Shown in pieces: positions 41,452 to 49,798 of a DNA stretch of 64,000 nt (the stretch's first letter is position 1; the number at the start of each line of letters is the position of its first letter). A model generated the notes under the pieces. The model worked only from the letters and a program-made list of their open reading frames with translations. It was not told the origin of the DNA and did no database searches. Both the position numbers and the translations under genes were made by a program. The DNA comes from Treponema sp. (GTDB lineage Bacteria; Spirochaetota; Spirochaetia; Treponematales; Treponemataceae): positions 62,001-126,000 of the forward strand of contig JAFZKN010000021.1 of NCBI GenBank assembly GCA_017553635.1, given 5' to 3'.

Positions 41452-41946
41452 ATGGAATATTACTGTATCATGATACAGACCGGCGAGGAAAAGGCTTTTA
41501 GGGAGGCTGCTGTAAAGGCAGTTGATGCTAAAGTCTATTCTTTTGAGCGAAAGCTTTTTACAAAACGCCGCGGCTGGTTTACAGCACCGCTTTTTCCGGG
41601 ATATGTTTTTTTAGAAGTAGAGAGTCTTTTACCTTTAATCGTTGAAACCCTAAAAAAAATAAAGGGGTTTTGCAGAATTTTACGTGACAACCAGAATCCA
41701 GTAAAAATTACAGGCCATGCTTTAGAAGAGTTAGAAGTTTTTATAAAAAACGGCGAAAACTGGGGCATTTCTAAAGTTAAGTTTTTACCCGGCCAGAAAA
41801 TTGCAGCTGTCTCTGGCCCGCTTAAAGGCTTAGAAGGCAACATAATCGCTGTAAACAAAAAGAAAAAGCAGATAACAGTCCAGTCCAGTCTTACTTTTGA
41901 CGGAAAGAAATTTGATTTACTTTACGAAGATGCAGAGATGGTGTGA
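41452..41946 (+). CDS. Specialised NusG paralogue (LoaP/UpxY/RfaH-like antiterminator)
   Basis: 164 residues. The NGN domain starts EYYCIMIQTGEEKAF and includes RRGWFTAPLFPGYVFLE. The KOW domain is at the C-terminus: PGQKIAAVSGPLKGLEGNI. NusG paralogues of this kind bind RNA polymerase and allow transcription of long surface-polysaccharide or secondary-metabolite operons, usually after loading at a leader element. Here it lies 1.9 kb upstream of the nucleotide-sugar dehydrogenase, whose mRNA has a long palindrome-rich leader. The housekeeping nusG would be expected beside ribosomal L11/L1 genes, which are not present. The class (LoaP rather than UpxY) cannot be fixed by eye. Confidence 0.85.
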   Translation: MEYYCIMIQTGEEKAFREAAVKAVDAKVYSFERKLFTKRRGWFTAPLFPGYVFLEVESLLPLIVETLKKIKGFCRILRDNQNPVKITGHALEELEVFIKNGENWGISKVKFLPGQKIAAVSGPLKGLEGNIIAVNKKKKQITVQSSLTFDGKKFDLLYEDAEMV

Positions 41947-41960
41947 CAATAATACAATTG

Positions 41961-43259
41961 CTAACTGCCGATACAGAACGCCGCATAAAGCGGTACGGAT
42001 TTTATAGTATTTTCAAAGCCGAAATTTTTTGCAGAAATACGGATACTATAAGCCGGCTTATAAGACGAAGCATAAACAGAAAGACTCTTTGACATAGTAT
42101 GAACTGAAGACTTTACTTCTATGGGTACTATATCTGAACCGATTCGCGTAATAAAATCAACTTCTGCCTGATTACCGCTTGTCCAGTAATAAAGTTTTAA
42201 CCCATTAGCAGATAATTGAGTACAAACATAATTTTCTGTAAGTCCACCTTTAAAATCAGAAAGCATCGAATTGTCATACAATACGTCATCGATAAGAAGA
42301 TCCTGAACGCGGCAGCAAAGCCCTGTGTCACTCATATAAAACTTAAAATCAGTATCTGAACTGTTTGACTGTAACGGCAGTCCCGGTTTTTCTAATCTGA
42401 ATACCCTTTTTGCAATTCCTGCAAGACATACCCATTCAATTGCATCTTCAAATTCTGCTGCTCTTGCTCCGGATTTTATGTATCTGTACTGAAATTTTCT
42501 GTTTTCTTTTGCCAGCTGAGTACTTATATTTCTATAGATAAGTCTTGTCTTAGATATTTCAGTTTTCCTGTTATACTTTCCCATATCATTAAGATAAGAC
42601 TCTACTATTTCTGACTGAAAGATCGAAGCAATCTGTGCGTTATTGTTTTTTATATAATCCGATACAACAGCAGGCATTCCACCTATAAAAAGATACTCTC
42701 TGTATAAAGAAAGCGCTTTCTCATGCATTGCCTGTTCAAGAGGAGAATCGTTCCTGTAGCATTCTTTTATCCTTTCTATAAGGTAGTCTTCCTCCTTTGC
42801 CATAAGATATTCTTCAAAATCCATGGGAAACATTTCCATAAATTCAACTTTACCGACTGGAAAACTGTTTTGCCCGCGGTTTACAGAAACACCAAGCAAA
42901 GACCCCATTGCAATAATATGATATTCACCGGCTTCTTCACAAAAATATTTAAGTGAAGTTAATGCTTCCGGGCAATACTGAATTTCATCAAAAATAATCA
43001 AAGTTGTACCCGGAAAAATCTGCTGATGTTTTAATGCAGCAAGATTTGCCAGGATTTCCTTTGGCGCAAGGTTATTAAACAGCGACTCAAGGGTCTTTTC
43101 CTTTTCAAAATTGCAATAAACACAGTTTTTATAGGCAATTCCGGCAAAATAAGAAACTATATAAGTTTTCCCAATTTGTCTGGCTCCCTGTAAAACAAGA
43201 GGCTTTCTTTCCTGCGAATCTTTCCATTTTAATAAATCTAAAATTATTTTTCGTTTCAT
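41961..43259 (-). CDS. AAA ATPase with DUF4143 domain
   Basis: 432 residues. Walker A GARQIGKT near residue 25 and Walker B LIIFDEIQ near 90 belong to the AAA_14 domain. MGSLLGVSV and PVGKVEFMEMFPMDFEEYL follow. The C-terminal DUF4143 nuclease-like domain ends with ENYVCTQLSANGLKLYYWTSGNQAEVDF-type sequence (YYWTSGNQAEVDFI, then VPIEVKSSV). Such ATPases are common and their role is unclear. The gene faces away from the glycan operon. The ATG lies six bases after a TATAAT that is part of a perfect 21-bp inverted repeat. This suggests a leaderless and self-controlled transcript. Confidence 0.87.
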   Translation of the reverse strand: MKRKIILDLLKWKDSQERKPLVLQGARQIGKTYIVSYFAGIAYKNCVYCNFEKEKTLESLFNNLAPKEILANLAALKHQQIFPGTTLIIFDEIQYCPEALTSLKYFCEEAGEYHIIAMGSLLGVSVNRGQNSFPVGKVEFMEMFPMDFEEYLMAKEEDYLIERIKECYRNDSPLEQAMHEKALSLYREYLFIGGMPAVVSDYIKNNNAQIASIFQSEIVESYLNDMGKYNRKTEISKTRLIYRNISTQLAKENRKFQYRYIKSGARAAEFEDAIEWVCLAGIAKRVFRLEKPGLPLQSNSSDTDFKFYMSDTGLCCRVQDLLIDDVLYDNSMLSDFKGGLTENYVCTQLSANGLKLYYWTSGNQAEVDFITRIGSDIVPIEVKSSVHTMSKSLSVYASSYKPAYSIRISAKNFGFENTIKSVPLYAAFCIGS

Positions 43260-43265
43260 AAGACA

Positions 43266-43293
43266 ATTATATGCTAAAAAGTGTAAAAATCAA
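43266..43293 (-). promoter_or_regulatory. Promoter of the DUF4143 ATPase (leaderless)
   Basis: Minus strand: TTGATT (43293-43288), 16-bp spacer, TATAAT (43271-43266), six bases to ATG 43259. It is covered by the left arm of the inverted repeat. Confidence 0.65.
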
Positions 43294-43320
43294 GTCTAAT
43301 TTTACACTTTTTAGCATATA
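43268..43320. repeat. Perfect 21-bp inverted repeat over the ATPase promoter
   Basis: Arms at 43268-43288 and 43300-43320 are exact reverse complements, separated by 11 bp. The arm contains ATGCTAAAAAGTGTAAAA. It could be an operator bound by a dimer or a transcribed hairpin. Confidence 0.9.
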
Positions 43321-43558
43321 AAAATATGAAAAATTTACAATTTTTGGCACATTCTAAATATAAGTAACGGCAGTTGTCACACGGATTTGAAAAACCTGAC
43401 GGCTTTTCTGATTTTTTATCTATTTCGATTTTACGTTAGCAAAATCGAATACAACACTTCGTGTCGTTTGCAAAAGTGGAAATTATTGACTTTTGTGCTT
43501 ACGCACACAGGCATCTGTGTGGCATTCATAAGCATCCATGGGGCAATACTAATACAAT

Positions 43559-43575
43559 TGTTCAAAATTTGAACA
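43559..43575. promoter_or_regulatory. Operator-like palindrome upstream of the glycan operon promoter
   Basis: TGTTCAAA-A-TTTGAACA, a perfect 17-nt palindrome ending two bases before the -35 hexamer TTGACA. This is a typical position for an activator or repressor site. Confidence 0.65.
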
Positions 43576-43577
43576 TA

Positions 43578-43606
43578 TTGACACCGGGAAAATGGCGCTA
43601 TATAAT
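43578..43606 (+). promoter_or_regulatory. Consensus sigma-70 promoter of the glycan operon
   Basis: TTGACA (43578-43583), 17-bp spacer, TATAAT (43601-43606): a perfect match at both hexamers. Predicted transcription start near 43613. Confidence 0.85.
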
Positions 43607-43612
43607 TGATAC

Positions 43613-43845
43613 AATATCAGTTGCAACTGTTTACGAGGGGCGTTTGGCCCATAAATAAGTACAATGTCCGTCTGATTTATCTGAGCCTTTTAGCGTACCG
43701 GGGGATGGTACGCCGTTATGGAGACATTTTTTTGAGTCTGTCTGCCAGAACGGGAGAGGTATGGGCATTGGGAGAAACAGTTGAAGTTATAACTTCTGGA
43801 TAGTTATCAGAGATTTAATCATATTTATGGAGAAAATCATTTATT
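43613..43845 (+). promoter_or_regulatory. Long structured leader of the nucleotide-sugar dehydrogenase mRNA
   Basis: About 233 nt from the predicted start to ATG 43846. It contains CAGTTGCAACTG (43618-43629), a GGGC/GCCC hairpin (43638-43650), a 7-bp hairpin GCGTACC/GGTACGC with a G-rich loop (43693-43713), an AGACA/TGTCT pair around a T7 run, and GAAGTTATAACTTC (43783-43796). This could be a loading or antitermination element for the NusG paralogue encoded upstream. Confidence 0.6.
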
Positions 43846-45039
43846 ATGGTAGTAAATAAAATTGCGGTAGCAGGAACAGGCTATGTAGGGCTTTCTCTTG
43901 CAACATTGCTTTCGCAGAATAATCGAGTTGTGGCTGTAGATATTTCTCAGGAAAAGGTTGAACTCATAAATAAAAGACAATCTCCGATTCAGGATACCGA
44001 GATTGAAGATTATCTAGCAAACAGAAAATTAAATCTTGTTGCTACTACTGATGGTATAAATGCATATAAAGATGCAGATATAGTTATAATAGCAACTCCG
44101 ACTAATTATGATCCAAAGTTAAATTTTTTTGATACAAAATATGTTGAACAGGTTATTGAACTGGTTTTAGAAGTAAATCCTGATGCTATTATGATAATAA
44201 AATCTACAATTCCTGTTGGATATACTAAATCCGTGCGTAAAAAATATAAGACAAACAATATTCTTTTTTCTCCAGAATTTTTGCGTGAGAGTAAAGCTCT
44301 TTATGATAATCTTTATCCGAGTCGCATTGTTGTCGGGACTGATTTACAGGATGAACGCCTTGTAGATGCAGCGCACACATTTGCTGAACTTCTGCAGCAG
44401 GGTGCTGTAAAAAAAGATATTCCAACGCTGTATATGGGATTTACTGAAGCTGAAGCAGTTAAGCTTTTTGCAAATACTTATCTGGCTTTACGGGTAAGTT
44501 ATTTTAATGAACTGGATACCTATGCAGAATTAAAAGGGCTTGATACAAAATCAATTATAACAGGTGTATCACTGGACCCTCGTATCGGTGATTTTTATAA
44601 TAATCCTAGTTTTGGATATGGTGGATACTGTCTTCCTAAAGATACGAAACAGCTTCTGGCTAATTATAATGATGTTCCTCAAAATCTTATAAGTGCAATT
44701 GTGCAGTCAAATACAACACGTAAAGATCATATTGCGCAGATGATTATAGATAAGAATCCTAAGAAAGTCGGAATTTATCGTCTTACAATGAAATCTAACA
44801 GTGATAACTTTCGTGCCAGTGCAATTCAAGGTGTAATGAAGCGAATAAAGGCAAAAGGGATTGAGGTTGTTGTGTATGAGCCGACATTACATGAGGAATT
44901 GTTTTTTAATTCTAAGGTCGAGACAGACTTGCAGAAGTTTAAAAAGGAATGTGATGTAATTATAGCAAATCGTAAGTCAGATGACCTTTCTGATGTTTCT
45001 GATAAAATTTATACAAGAGATTTGATGGGAAGGGACTGA
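43846..45039 (+). CDS. UDP-glucose/GDP-mannose dehydrogenase family enzyme
   Basis: 397 residues. Rossmann motif VAGTGYVGLSLA at the N-terminus, IIKSTIPVGYT in the middle, FSPEFLRES and the catalytic cysteine region FGYGGYCLPKDT. These enzymes oxidise UDP-hexose or GDP-mannose to the uronic acid in two NAD steps. The sequence resembles the short Ugd form that makes UDP-glucuronate. It is the first gene of the glycan operon after a consensus promoter and long leader, so the polymer probably contains a hexuronic acid. The exact sugar is not decided by the sequence. Confidence 0.9.
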   Translation: MVVNKIAVAGTGYVGLSLATLLSQNNRVVAVDISQEKVELINKRQSPIQDTEIEDYLANRKLNLVATTDGINAYKDADIVIIATPTNYDPKLNFFDTKYVEQVIELVLEVNPDAIMIIKSTIPVGYTKSVRKKYKTNNILFSPEFLRESKALYDNLYPSRIVVGTDLQDERLVDAAHTFAELLQQGAVKKDIPTLYMGFTEAEAVKLFANTYLALRVSYFNELDTYAELKGLDTKSIITGVSLDPRIGDFYNNPSFGYGGYCLPKDTKQLLANYNDVPQNLISAIVQSNTTRKDHIAQMIIDKNPKKVGIYRLTMKSNSDNFRASAIQGVMKRIKAKGIEVVVYEPTLHEELFFNSKVETDLQKFKKECDVIIANRKSDDLSDVSDKIYTRDLMGRD

Positions 45040-45044
45040 TAAAT

Positions 45045-46364
45045 TTGAACATGAATTTTAACGAAGTAAAAGAAAAAATATCAGTATCGCTCCAAAAAGG
45101 TGCTGTTCATATTTTTGCAGGGAGTCTGTTAACACGATTTGTATCTTTTTTTGCCTCTGTGATAGTTGTAAGAGTTTTATCAAAAAGTGATTATGGAATT
45201 TTATCTTATTATGAAAATTTGTATAATTATTTTTTCTTGTTGGCAGGCTATGGTTTAGCCAAGAGTGTTTTGAGATATGTAGTAATTACAGATGATATAA
45301 ATGAAAAAAAGAGTATTATACAGTATTGTAAAAATAAAGGTACTTTGTTTAATATTGCCCTTATTATTATTGGTGTATGTTTCTCTTTCTTGTATAAACA
45401 TCCATCTCAGTTTTCATCTAAAAATTTTTATTTGATTATAATGCTTCTTTTTCTTCCTTTTCAATATATAGTAAATTTATATATATATAATGAAAGGGCT
45501 TTTTGTGATAATAAACGGTATGCTGCTGTATCTTTTTTATATGTTTTACTATTGGTTTCATTTAAATTTTGCGGAGCATTATTATGGCAGCTTATAGGTG
45601 CAGTTATATTACCATTGGTAATACATTTGATTTATTCAGTTTTTTTAACTGTCATAGATGAAAAAAAATATTTTAAAAATGCGAAACCTTTTAATCTTTC
45701 TACTTCGTTAAAAAAAGAAATGGATATTTATTCTATCCAGTGTATGGTTACGAATGGATTGTGGGCATTATTTGCATTAAACAGTACTTTCATCTTAGGC
45801 AGAATGATTGGTAACGCAGAACTGGTTGCAGATTATAAAATAGCTACAGTTTTACCGAGTTTTATATCAATACTGAGTTCCTCTTTAGGTATATTTGTTG
45901 GACCGTATTTTACTAAACATGAGTCTGAAAAGGATTATGAATGGTGCAGAAAAAATTGGATTATAGTAATACTCGTATCAACTTTTTTGATCGGACTTGT
46001 TGTTATGGGGCTGTTCCTTTTTGCTCCATTTATGATAACGCTGGTTTTTGGAGAAAAATATGTTTCATCTTTCCCGATAATGCGATTATTATTGATAGCA
46101 GCTTTGTTTGATGCAGGTATTCGATATCCTACAGCACATCTTTTGACTTCAATGAACAAGATAAAATATAATATGATAGTTTCTGTAATTGGTATTGTTT
46201 TGCAGCTTATATTTGCAGTTTTGTTTGCATATCATTATGGTGTGGTTGGTATTGCAGCTGCAAATATTCTTGTACAATTTACAATGTCTTTAGCTATAAC
46301 CTTCTTTTTTGTATATTACTTTTTTATTAAAACACCCCAAAAAGGAGATTTAATTGAAAAATAG
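45045..46364 (+). CDS. Wzx-type polysaccharide flippase
   Basis: 439 residues with about 12-14 membrane segments of the polysaccharide/MATE-like exporter superfamily. The N-terminal amphipathic part VHIFAGSLLTRFVSFFASVI leads into VVRVLSKSDYGILSYYE, the usual family opening. It should move a lipid-linked repeat unit across the inner membrane. The start is TTG 45045 (GGGA eight bases upstream) or ATG 45051; the difference is two residues. It is 5 nt after the dehydrogenase and overlaps the next gene by 11 nt. Confidence 0.87.
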   Translation: MNMNFNEVKEKISVSLQKGAVHIFAGSLLTRFVSFFASVIVVRVLSKSDYGILSYYENLYNYFFLLAGYGLAKSVLRYVVITDDINEKKSIIQYCKNKGTLFNIALIIIGVCFSFLYKHPSQFSSKNFYLIIMLLFLPFQYIVNLYIYNERAFCDNKRYAAVSFLYVLLLVSFKFCGALLWQLIGAVILPLVIHLIYSVFLTVIDEKKYFKNAKPFNLSTSLKKEMDIYSIQCMVTNGLWALFALNSTFILGRMIGNAELVADYKIATVLPSFISILSSSLGIFVGPYFTKHESEKDYEWCRKNWIIVILVSTFLIGLVVMGLFLFAPFMITLVFGEKYVSSFPIMRLLLIAALFDAGIRYPTAHLLTSMNKIKYNMIVSVIGIVLQLIFAVLFAYHYGVVGIAAANILVQFTMSLAITFFFVYYFFIKTPQKGDLIEK

Positions 46365-47331
46365 TTTTATTTTGACAGCAGGTTACGGATGGTCAGGATC
46401 TAGTGTAATTGTAGATCTTTTAAAAGAATATGATGGTATAATTGATTCTGATGTTGAATTTCGTCTTATAAAAGATCCTCACGGTCTGGCAGATTTGCGG
46501 TATCAACTTACAAAAAACTGGGATGTTTTGACAGTAGATGCAGCAATAAAAGAATTTATGCGATTAGCCTCCTGCATGAACCATTCTTCAACAAAAACGA
46601 CGTATGGTCTAGGCTATGATAAAAAGATTGGTCCGAATTTTATGGCTTTGACCAAAAGTTTTATAGAAGGGATAACATCTTTTTCATTTCAGAGTAATTC
46701 ATGGATATTCAATTTAGAAAAATCAAGAATCAGAATTGTTTTTGAAAAAATCTTGAGAAAACTTCATATAGATTACACAGAAGGTGTAATGAACTTTTCT
46801 CAATGTACAGAAGAACAGTTTGATAATGCTGTAAAAAAATATCTTGATTCTCTGTTTTTCTCCTGTGGTGATAAAAAAGTTATCCTTGATCAAGCAATTT
46901 CTCCTTTGCATCCGGAAATGGTACCTGTTTTTTTTGATGATTCAAAAATGCTTGTAGTGGATAGAGATCCAAGGGATATTTATGTAAATTTAATAAAAGG
47001 AAAAAATTTAATTGGAGCAGAGCTTTCTAAATCACATGATGTAAATAAGTATATACAATGGCACCGTGCATGTAGAAAGTACAAAGAAGAATTGAAATCT
47101 TTTTCATATGTCAAACAGTTTCAATTTGAAAAACTTGTCTGTGATTATGAAAAATCTGTAAAAGAAGTTGAGTCTTTCTTAAAAATATCTGATAAAGATC
47201 ATGTAAATAAAAAGAAATATTTCATTCCGGAAGAATCAAGTAAAAATGTTGGAATTTGGAAAAATTATCCTTGTCAGGAAGAAATTAGAACAATCGAAAA
47301 AGAACTTCCTGAATATATTATAAACATTTAA
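46354..47331 (+). CDS. Sulfotransferase-like protein
   Basis: 325 residues starting at TTG 46354, with GGAGA before it, inside the end of the flippase gene. The N-terminal ILTAGYGWSGSSVIVDLL resembles the 5'-phosphosulfate loop. VVDRDPRDIYVNLIKGKN resembles the 3'-phosphate site with the conserved Arg and Asp. Both are hallmarks of PAPS-dependent sulfotransferases. The middle (residues 60-190) is not recognisable. It may sulfate the glycan. It could also be a related P-loop kinase-like protein with another donor. No PAPS synthesis genes are in the window. Confidence 0.7.
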   Translation: MKNSFILTAGYGWSGSSVIVDLLKEYDGIIDSDVEFRLIKDPHGLADLRYQLTKNWDVLTVDAAIKEFMRLASCMNHSSTKTTYGLGYDKKIGPNFMALTKSFIEGITSFSFQSNSWIFNLEKSRIRIVFEKILRKLHIDYTEGVMNFSQCTEEQFDNAVKKYLDSLFFSCGDKKVILDQAISPLHPEMVPVFFDDSKMLVVDRDPRDIYVNLIKGKNLIGAELSKSHDVNKYIQWHRACRKYKEELKSFSYVKQFQFEKLVCDYEKSVKEVESFLKISDKDHVNKKKYFIPEESSKNVGIWKNYPCQEEIRTIEKELPEYIINI

Positions 47332-47358
47332 ATAAACCGTTTTAGGAGATATTGATTA

Positions 47359-48657
47359 ATGAGTACAGTATACTGTGGAATGAGCGCTGATTTAATACAT
47401 CACGGGCATTTAAATATAATTCATGAGGCAATGAAACTTGGAGAAGTTACGGTTGGAGTTTTAACTGATGAAGCTATTGCAAGTTATAAAAGACTTCCGT
47501 ATTTGACATACGAACAGAGAGCAGAAATTGTTTCCAACATAAAAGGTGTTGAACATGTTGTTCCGCAGACTACCTTGGATTATGTTCCAAATCTTGAAAA
47601 ATTAAAACCTGATTATGTTGTACACGGAGATGACTGGCTTACAGGAGTCCAGAAAGAAACCAGGCAGCGTGTTATAGACTGTATTGCAAAGTGGGGCGGT
47701 AAGGTTGTGGATATTCCATATACACCAGGAATTTCTTCTACGGTGCTTAATGCAGAGGTTAAAGAAATCGGAACTACTCCAGAGATAAGACAGAAGATGC
47801 TAAGACGGCTGATTGCTGCTAAACCTATTGTTAGAATTATGGAAAGTCATTCCGGTCTTACAGGCCTTATTATAGAAAAAACTAAAGTTAAGGTTAATAA
47901 TAAGACAGAAGAATTTGATGGCATGTGGGCTAGTTCACTTACGGATTCTACAAGTAAAGGAAAGCCAGATATAGAAGCTGTTGACTTGACTACGAGACTT
48001 CATGGATTAAATGATGCTCTTGAGTGTACTACAAAGCCTGTTATTTTCGATGGTGATACCGGTGGTAAGATTGAACATTTTGTTTTTACTGTTCGTACTC
48101 TTGAGCGCTTGGGAATTTCTGCTGTAATTATCGAAGATAAAGTGGGACTTAAAAAAAATTCACTTTTTGGAACTGATGCAGTTCAAACTCAGGACACAAT
48201 AGAAGGTTTCTGCGAAAAAATAAAAGCAGGAAAACGTGCTCAGGTTGCAAAAGATTTTATGATTATTGCACGCTGCGAAAGTTTGATAGCAGGAAAACCG
48301 CTGGAAGATGCTCTTGAGAGGTGTTTTGCTTACGTAGAAGCGGGTGCAGATGGGATTATGATTCATAGTAAAAACAAATCTGGAGATGATATAAAGGAAT
48401 TCTGCAAACGCTTTAGAGAAAAACATGAGTCGGTACCTATTGTAGTAGTTCCAACAACATATAACCAGATAACAGAGGAAGAACTTGCAAACTGGGGCGT
48501 AAATGTTGTAATTTATGCAAACCATATGTTAAGAAGTGCTTATCCTGCTATGGTAAACACAGCAAAATCAATTTTAACTCATCACCGTTCGTTTGAAGCA
48601 AATGACATGTGTATGAGTATAAAAGATATACTTGAACTTATTCCAGGAACAAAATAA
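47359..48657 (+). CDS. Nucleotidyltransferase-phosphoenolpyruvate mutase fusion
   Basis: 432 residues with two domains. Residues 1-135 are a TagD/glycerol-3-phosphate-cytidylyltransferase-like domain: SADLIHHGHLNII (HxGH), LTYEQRAEIV and PGISSTVL. Residues about 150-432 are PEP mutase of the isocitrate-lyase superfamily: IFDGDTGG, the signature EDKVGLKKNSLFG and HSKNKSGDD. PEP mutase makes phosphonopyruvate, the gateway of phosphonate biosynthesis. The fused domain should activate a phosphonate, probably as a CMP ester, for transfer to a glycan or lipid. Treponemes are known to activate phosphonates by cytidylylation (PntC of T. denticola). An ATG start with AGGAGA upstream. Confidence 0.9.
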   Translation: MSTVYCGMSADLIHHGHLNIIHEAMKLGEVTVGVLTDEAIASYKRLPYLTYEQRAEIVSNIKGVEHVVPQTTLDYVPNLEKLKPDYVVHGDDWLTGVQKETRQRVIDCIAKWGGKVVDIPYTPGISSTVLNAEVKEIGTTPEIRQKMLRRLIAAKPIVRIMESHSGLTGLIIEKTKVKVNNKTEEFDGMWASSLTDSTSKGKPDIEAVDLTTRLHGLNDALECTTKPVIFDGDTGGKIEHFVFTVRTLERLGISAVIIEDKVGLKKNSLFGTDAVQTQDTIEGFCEKIKAGKRAQVAKDFMIIARCESLIAGKPLEDALERCFAYVEAGADGIMIHSKNKSGDDIKEFCKRFREKHESVPIVVVPTTYNQITEEELANWGVNVVIYANHMLRSAYPAMVNTAKSILTHHRSFEANDMCMSIKDILELIPGTK

Positions 48658-49772
48658 TGGAACAGACTGTTATATTATCAGATGACAATTATAAGATGTT
48701 TGATGATTATTTATTAAGTCATAAAGTGTCCAAAATTTTTCTGGTTAAATCTGAATTTTGTGATTCATTTAAAATAACAGATTATTTTAATGGTTTGACA
48801 GAAAGATTAAATATAGAAATCGTTTCTTTTACTCATTATCATCCTAATCCTGAATATGACTCTGTTGTCGAAGGAGAAAAACTCTTTCGCGAATCAAAAT
48901 GCGACTGTATTGCAGCAGTTGGCGGCGGAAGTTGTATAGATGTAGCAAAATGCATAAAGTTATATTATGGGCTTGATTCCTCTAAAAATTACATGCAGCA
49001 GAATCCAATAGAAAATAATATACCACTTATAGTTCTACCGACTACTGCAGGAACGGGAAGTGAAGCTACAAGATATGCTGTCATATATTATAATGATGAA
49101 AAGCAGTCAATTACACATGACAGTATAATTCCGGGTGCAGTAATTTTTGATCCGTCGGTTTTAGATACGTTGCCGGATTATCAGCGTAAAGCTACAATGA
49201 TGGATGCATTCTGTCACGCAATAGAAGCTTTTTGGTCAGTAAATTCTACAGAAGAAAGTAAAAAATATTCTAGGGAAGCGATAAGGCTCGTTCTTGAAAA
49301 TTACAAGCTGTATTTAAATAATGACCCTGTGGGGAATAAAAACATGCTTGTTGCGGCAAATATAGCGGGGAAAGCCATTAATATAACACAGACTACTGCA
49401 GGACATGCAATGTGTTATAAGCTTACCAATATGTACAATACAGCACATGGACATGCAGCTGCTATATGCGTTTCTGTTTTATGGCCATTTATGATACGGC
49501 ATACGGATAACTGCATAGACCCTCGTGGCGAAAGTTATCTTAAAAATGTTTTTATTGAACTTGCAGATGCCATGCAGTCTGATTCTCCTTTAGCTGCTGC
49601 AGAAAAATTTATTGAAATATTTAATGAAACTGGGTTAAGCATTCCAGTGGTAAATAATGATAATGATTTTGAACTGTTAAAAAAATCTGTTAATCCTGTC
49701 AGGTTAAAGAATAATCCTGTAAAATTAACTGAAGATTCAATTGAAAAAATGTATAGAAGTGTTTTGAAATAA
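48657..49772 (+). CDS. Iron-containing alcohol dehydrogenase, likely phosphonoacetaldehyde reductase
   Basis: 371 residues, group III alcohol dehydrogenase. NAD site AAVGGGSCIDVAKC, then PTTAGTGSEAT, and the metal-binding histidines in DAFCHAIEAFWS, TAGHAMCYKL and TAHGHAAAICV. Next to PEP mutase this family usually reduces phosphonoacetaldehyde to 2-hydroxyethylphosphonate. The phosphonopyruvate decarboxylase normally needed between the two steps is not in the window. The ATG overlaps the stop codon of the mutase gene by one base, so the two are tightly coupled. Direct reduction of another oxo-phosphonate is an alternative. Confidence 0.82.
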   Translation: MEQTVILSDDNYKMFDDYLLSHKVSKIFLVKSEFCDSFKITDYFNGLTERLNIEIVSFTHYHPNPEYDSVVEGEKLFRESKCDCIAAVGGGSCIDVAKCIKLYYGLDSSKNYMQQNPIENNIPLIVLPTTAGTGSEATRYAVIYYNDEKQSITHDSIIPGAVIFDPSVLDTLPDYQRKATMMDAFCHAIEAFWSVNSTEESKKYSREAIRLVLENYKLYLNNDPVGNKNMLVAANIAGKAINITQTTAGHAMCYKLTNMYNTAHGHAAAICVSVLWPFMIRHTDNCIDPRGESYLKNVFIELADAMQSDSPLAAAEKFIEIFNETGLSIPVVNNDNDFELLKKSVNPVRLKNNPVKLTEDSIEKMYRSVLK

Positions 49773-49798
49773 ATTGATTAATTAATGAGAAAAACTAT

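Larger units (their letters stand above)
43260..43845. other. 585-bp regulatory intergenic region
   Basis: No credible gene. It holds, from left to right: a 21-bp inverted repeat over the ATPase promoter, a 9-bp-stem hairpin at 43424-43449, ACACTTCGTGT-type dyads, a 7-bp-stem hairpin at 43504-43521, a 17-nt palindrome at 43559-43575, a consensus promoter at 43578-43606 and the long leader of the dehydrogenase gene. Short open frames here have no ribosome binding sites and no recognisable products. Confidence 0.8.

Noticed and set aside
41452..41946. Housekeeping NusG
   Set aside because: The neighbours are a regulator and a glycan operon, without secE, rplK or rplA. The sequence is of the specialised paralogue type.
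43387..43803. Short overlapping open frames before the nucleotide-sugar dehydrogenase
   Set aside because: They lack ribosome binding sites and recognisable products, and they overlap the consensus promoter and hairpins. The region is better explained as regulatory.
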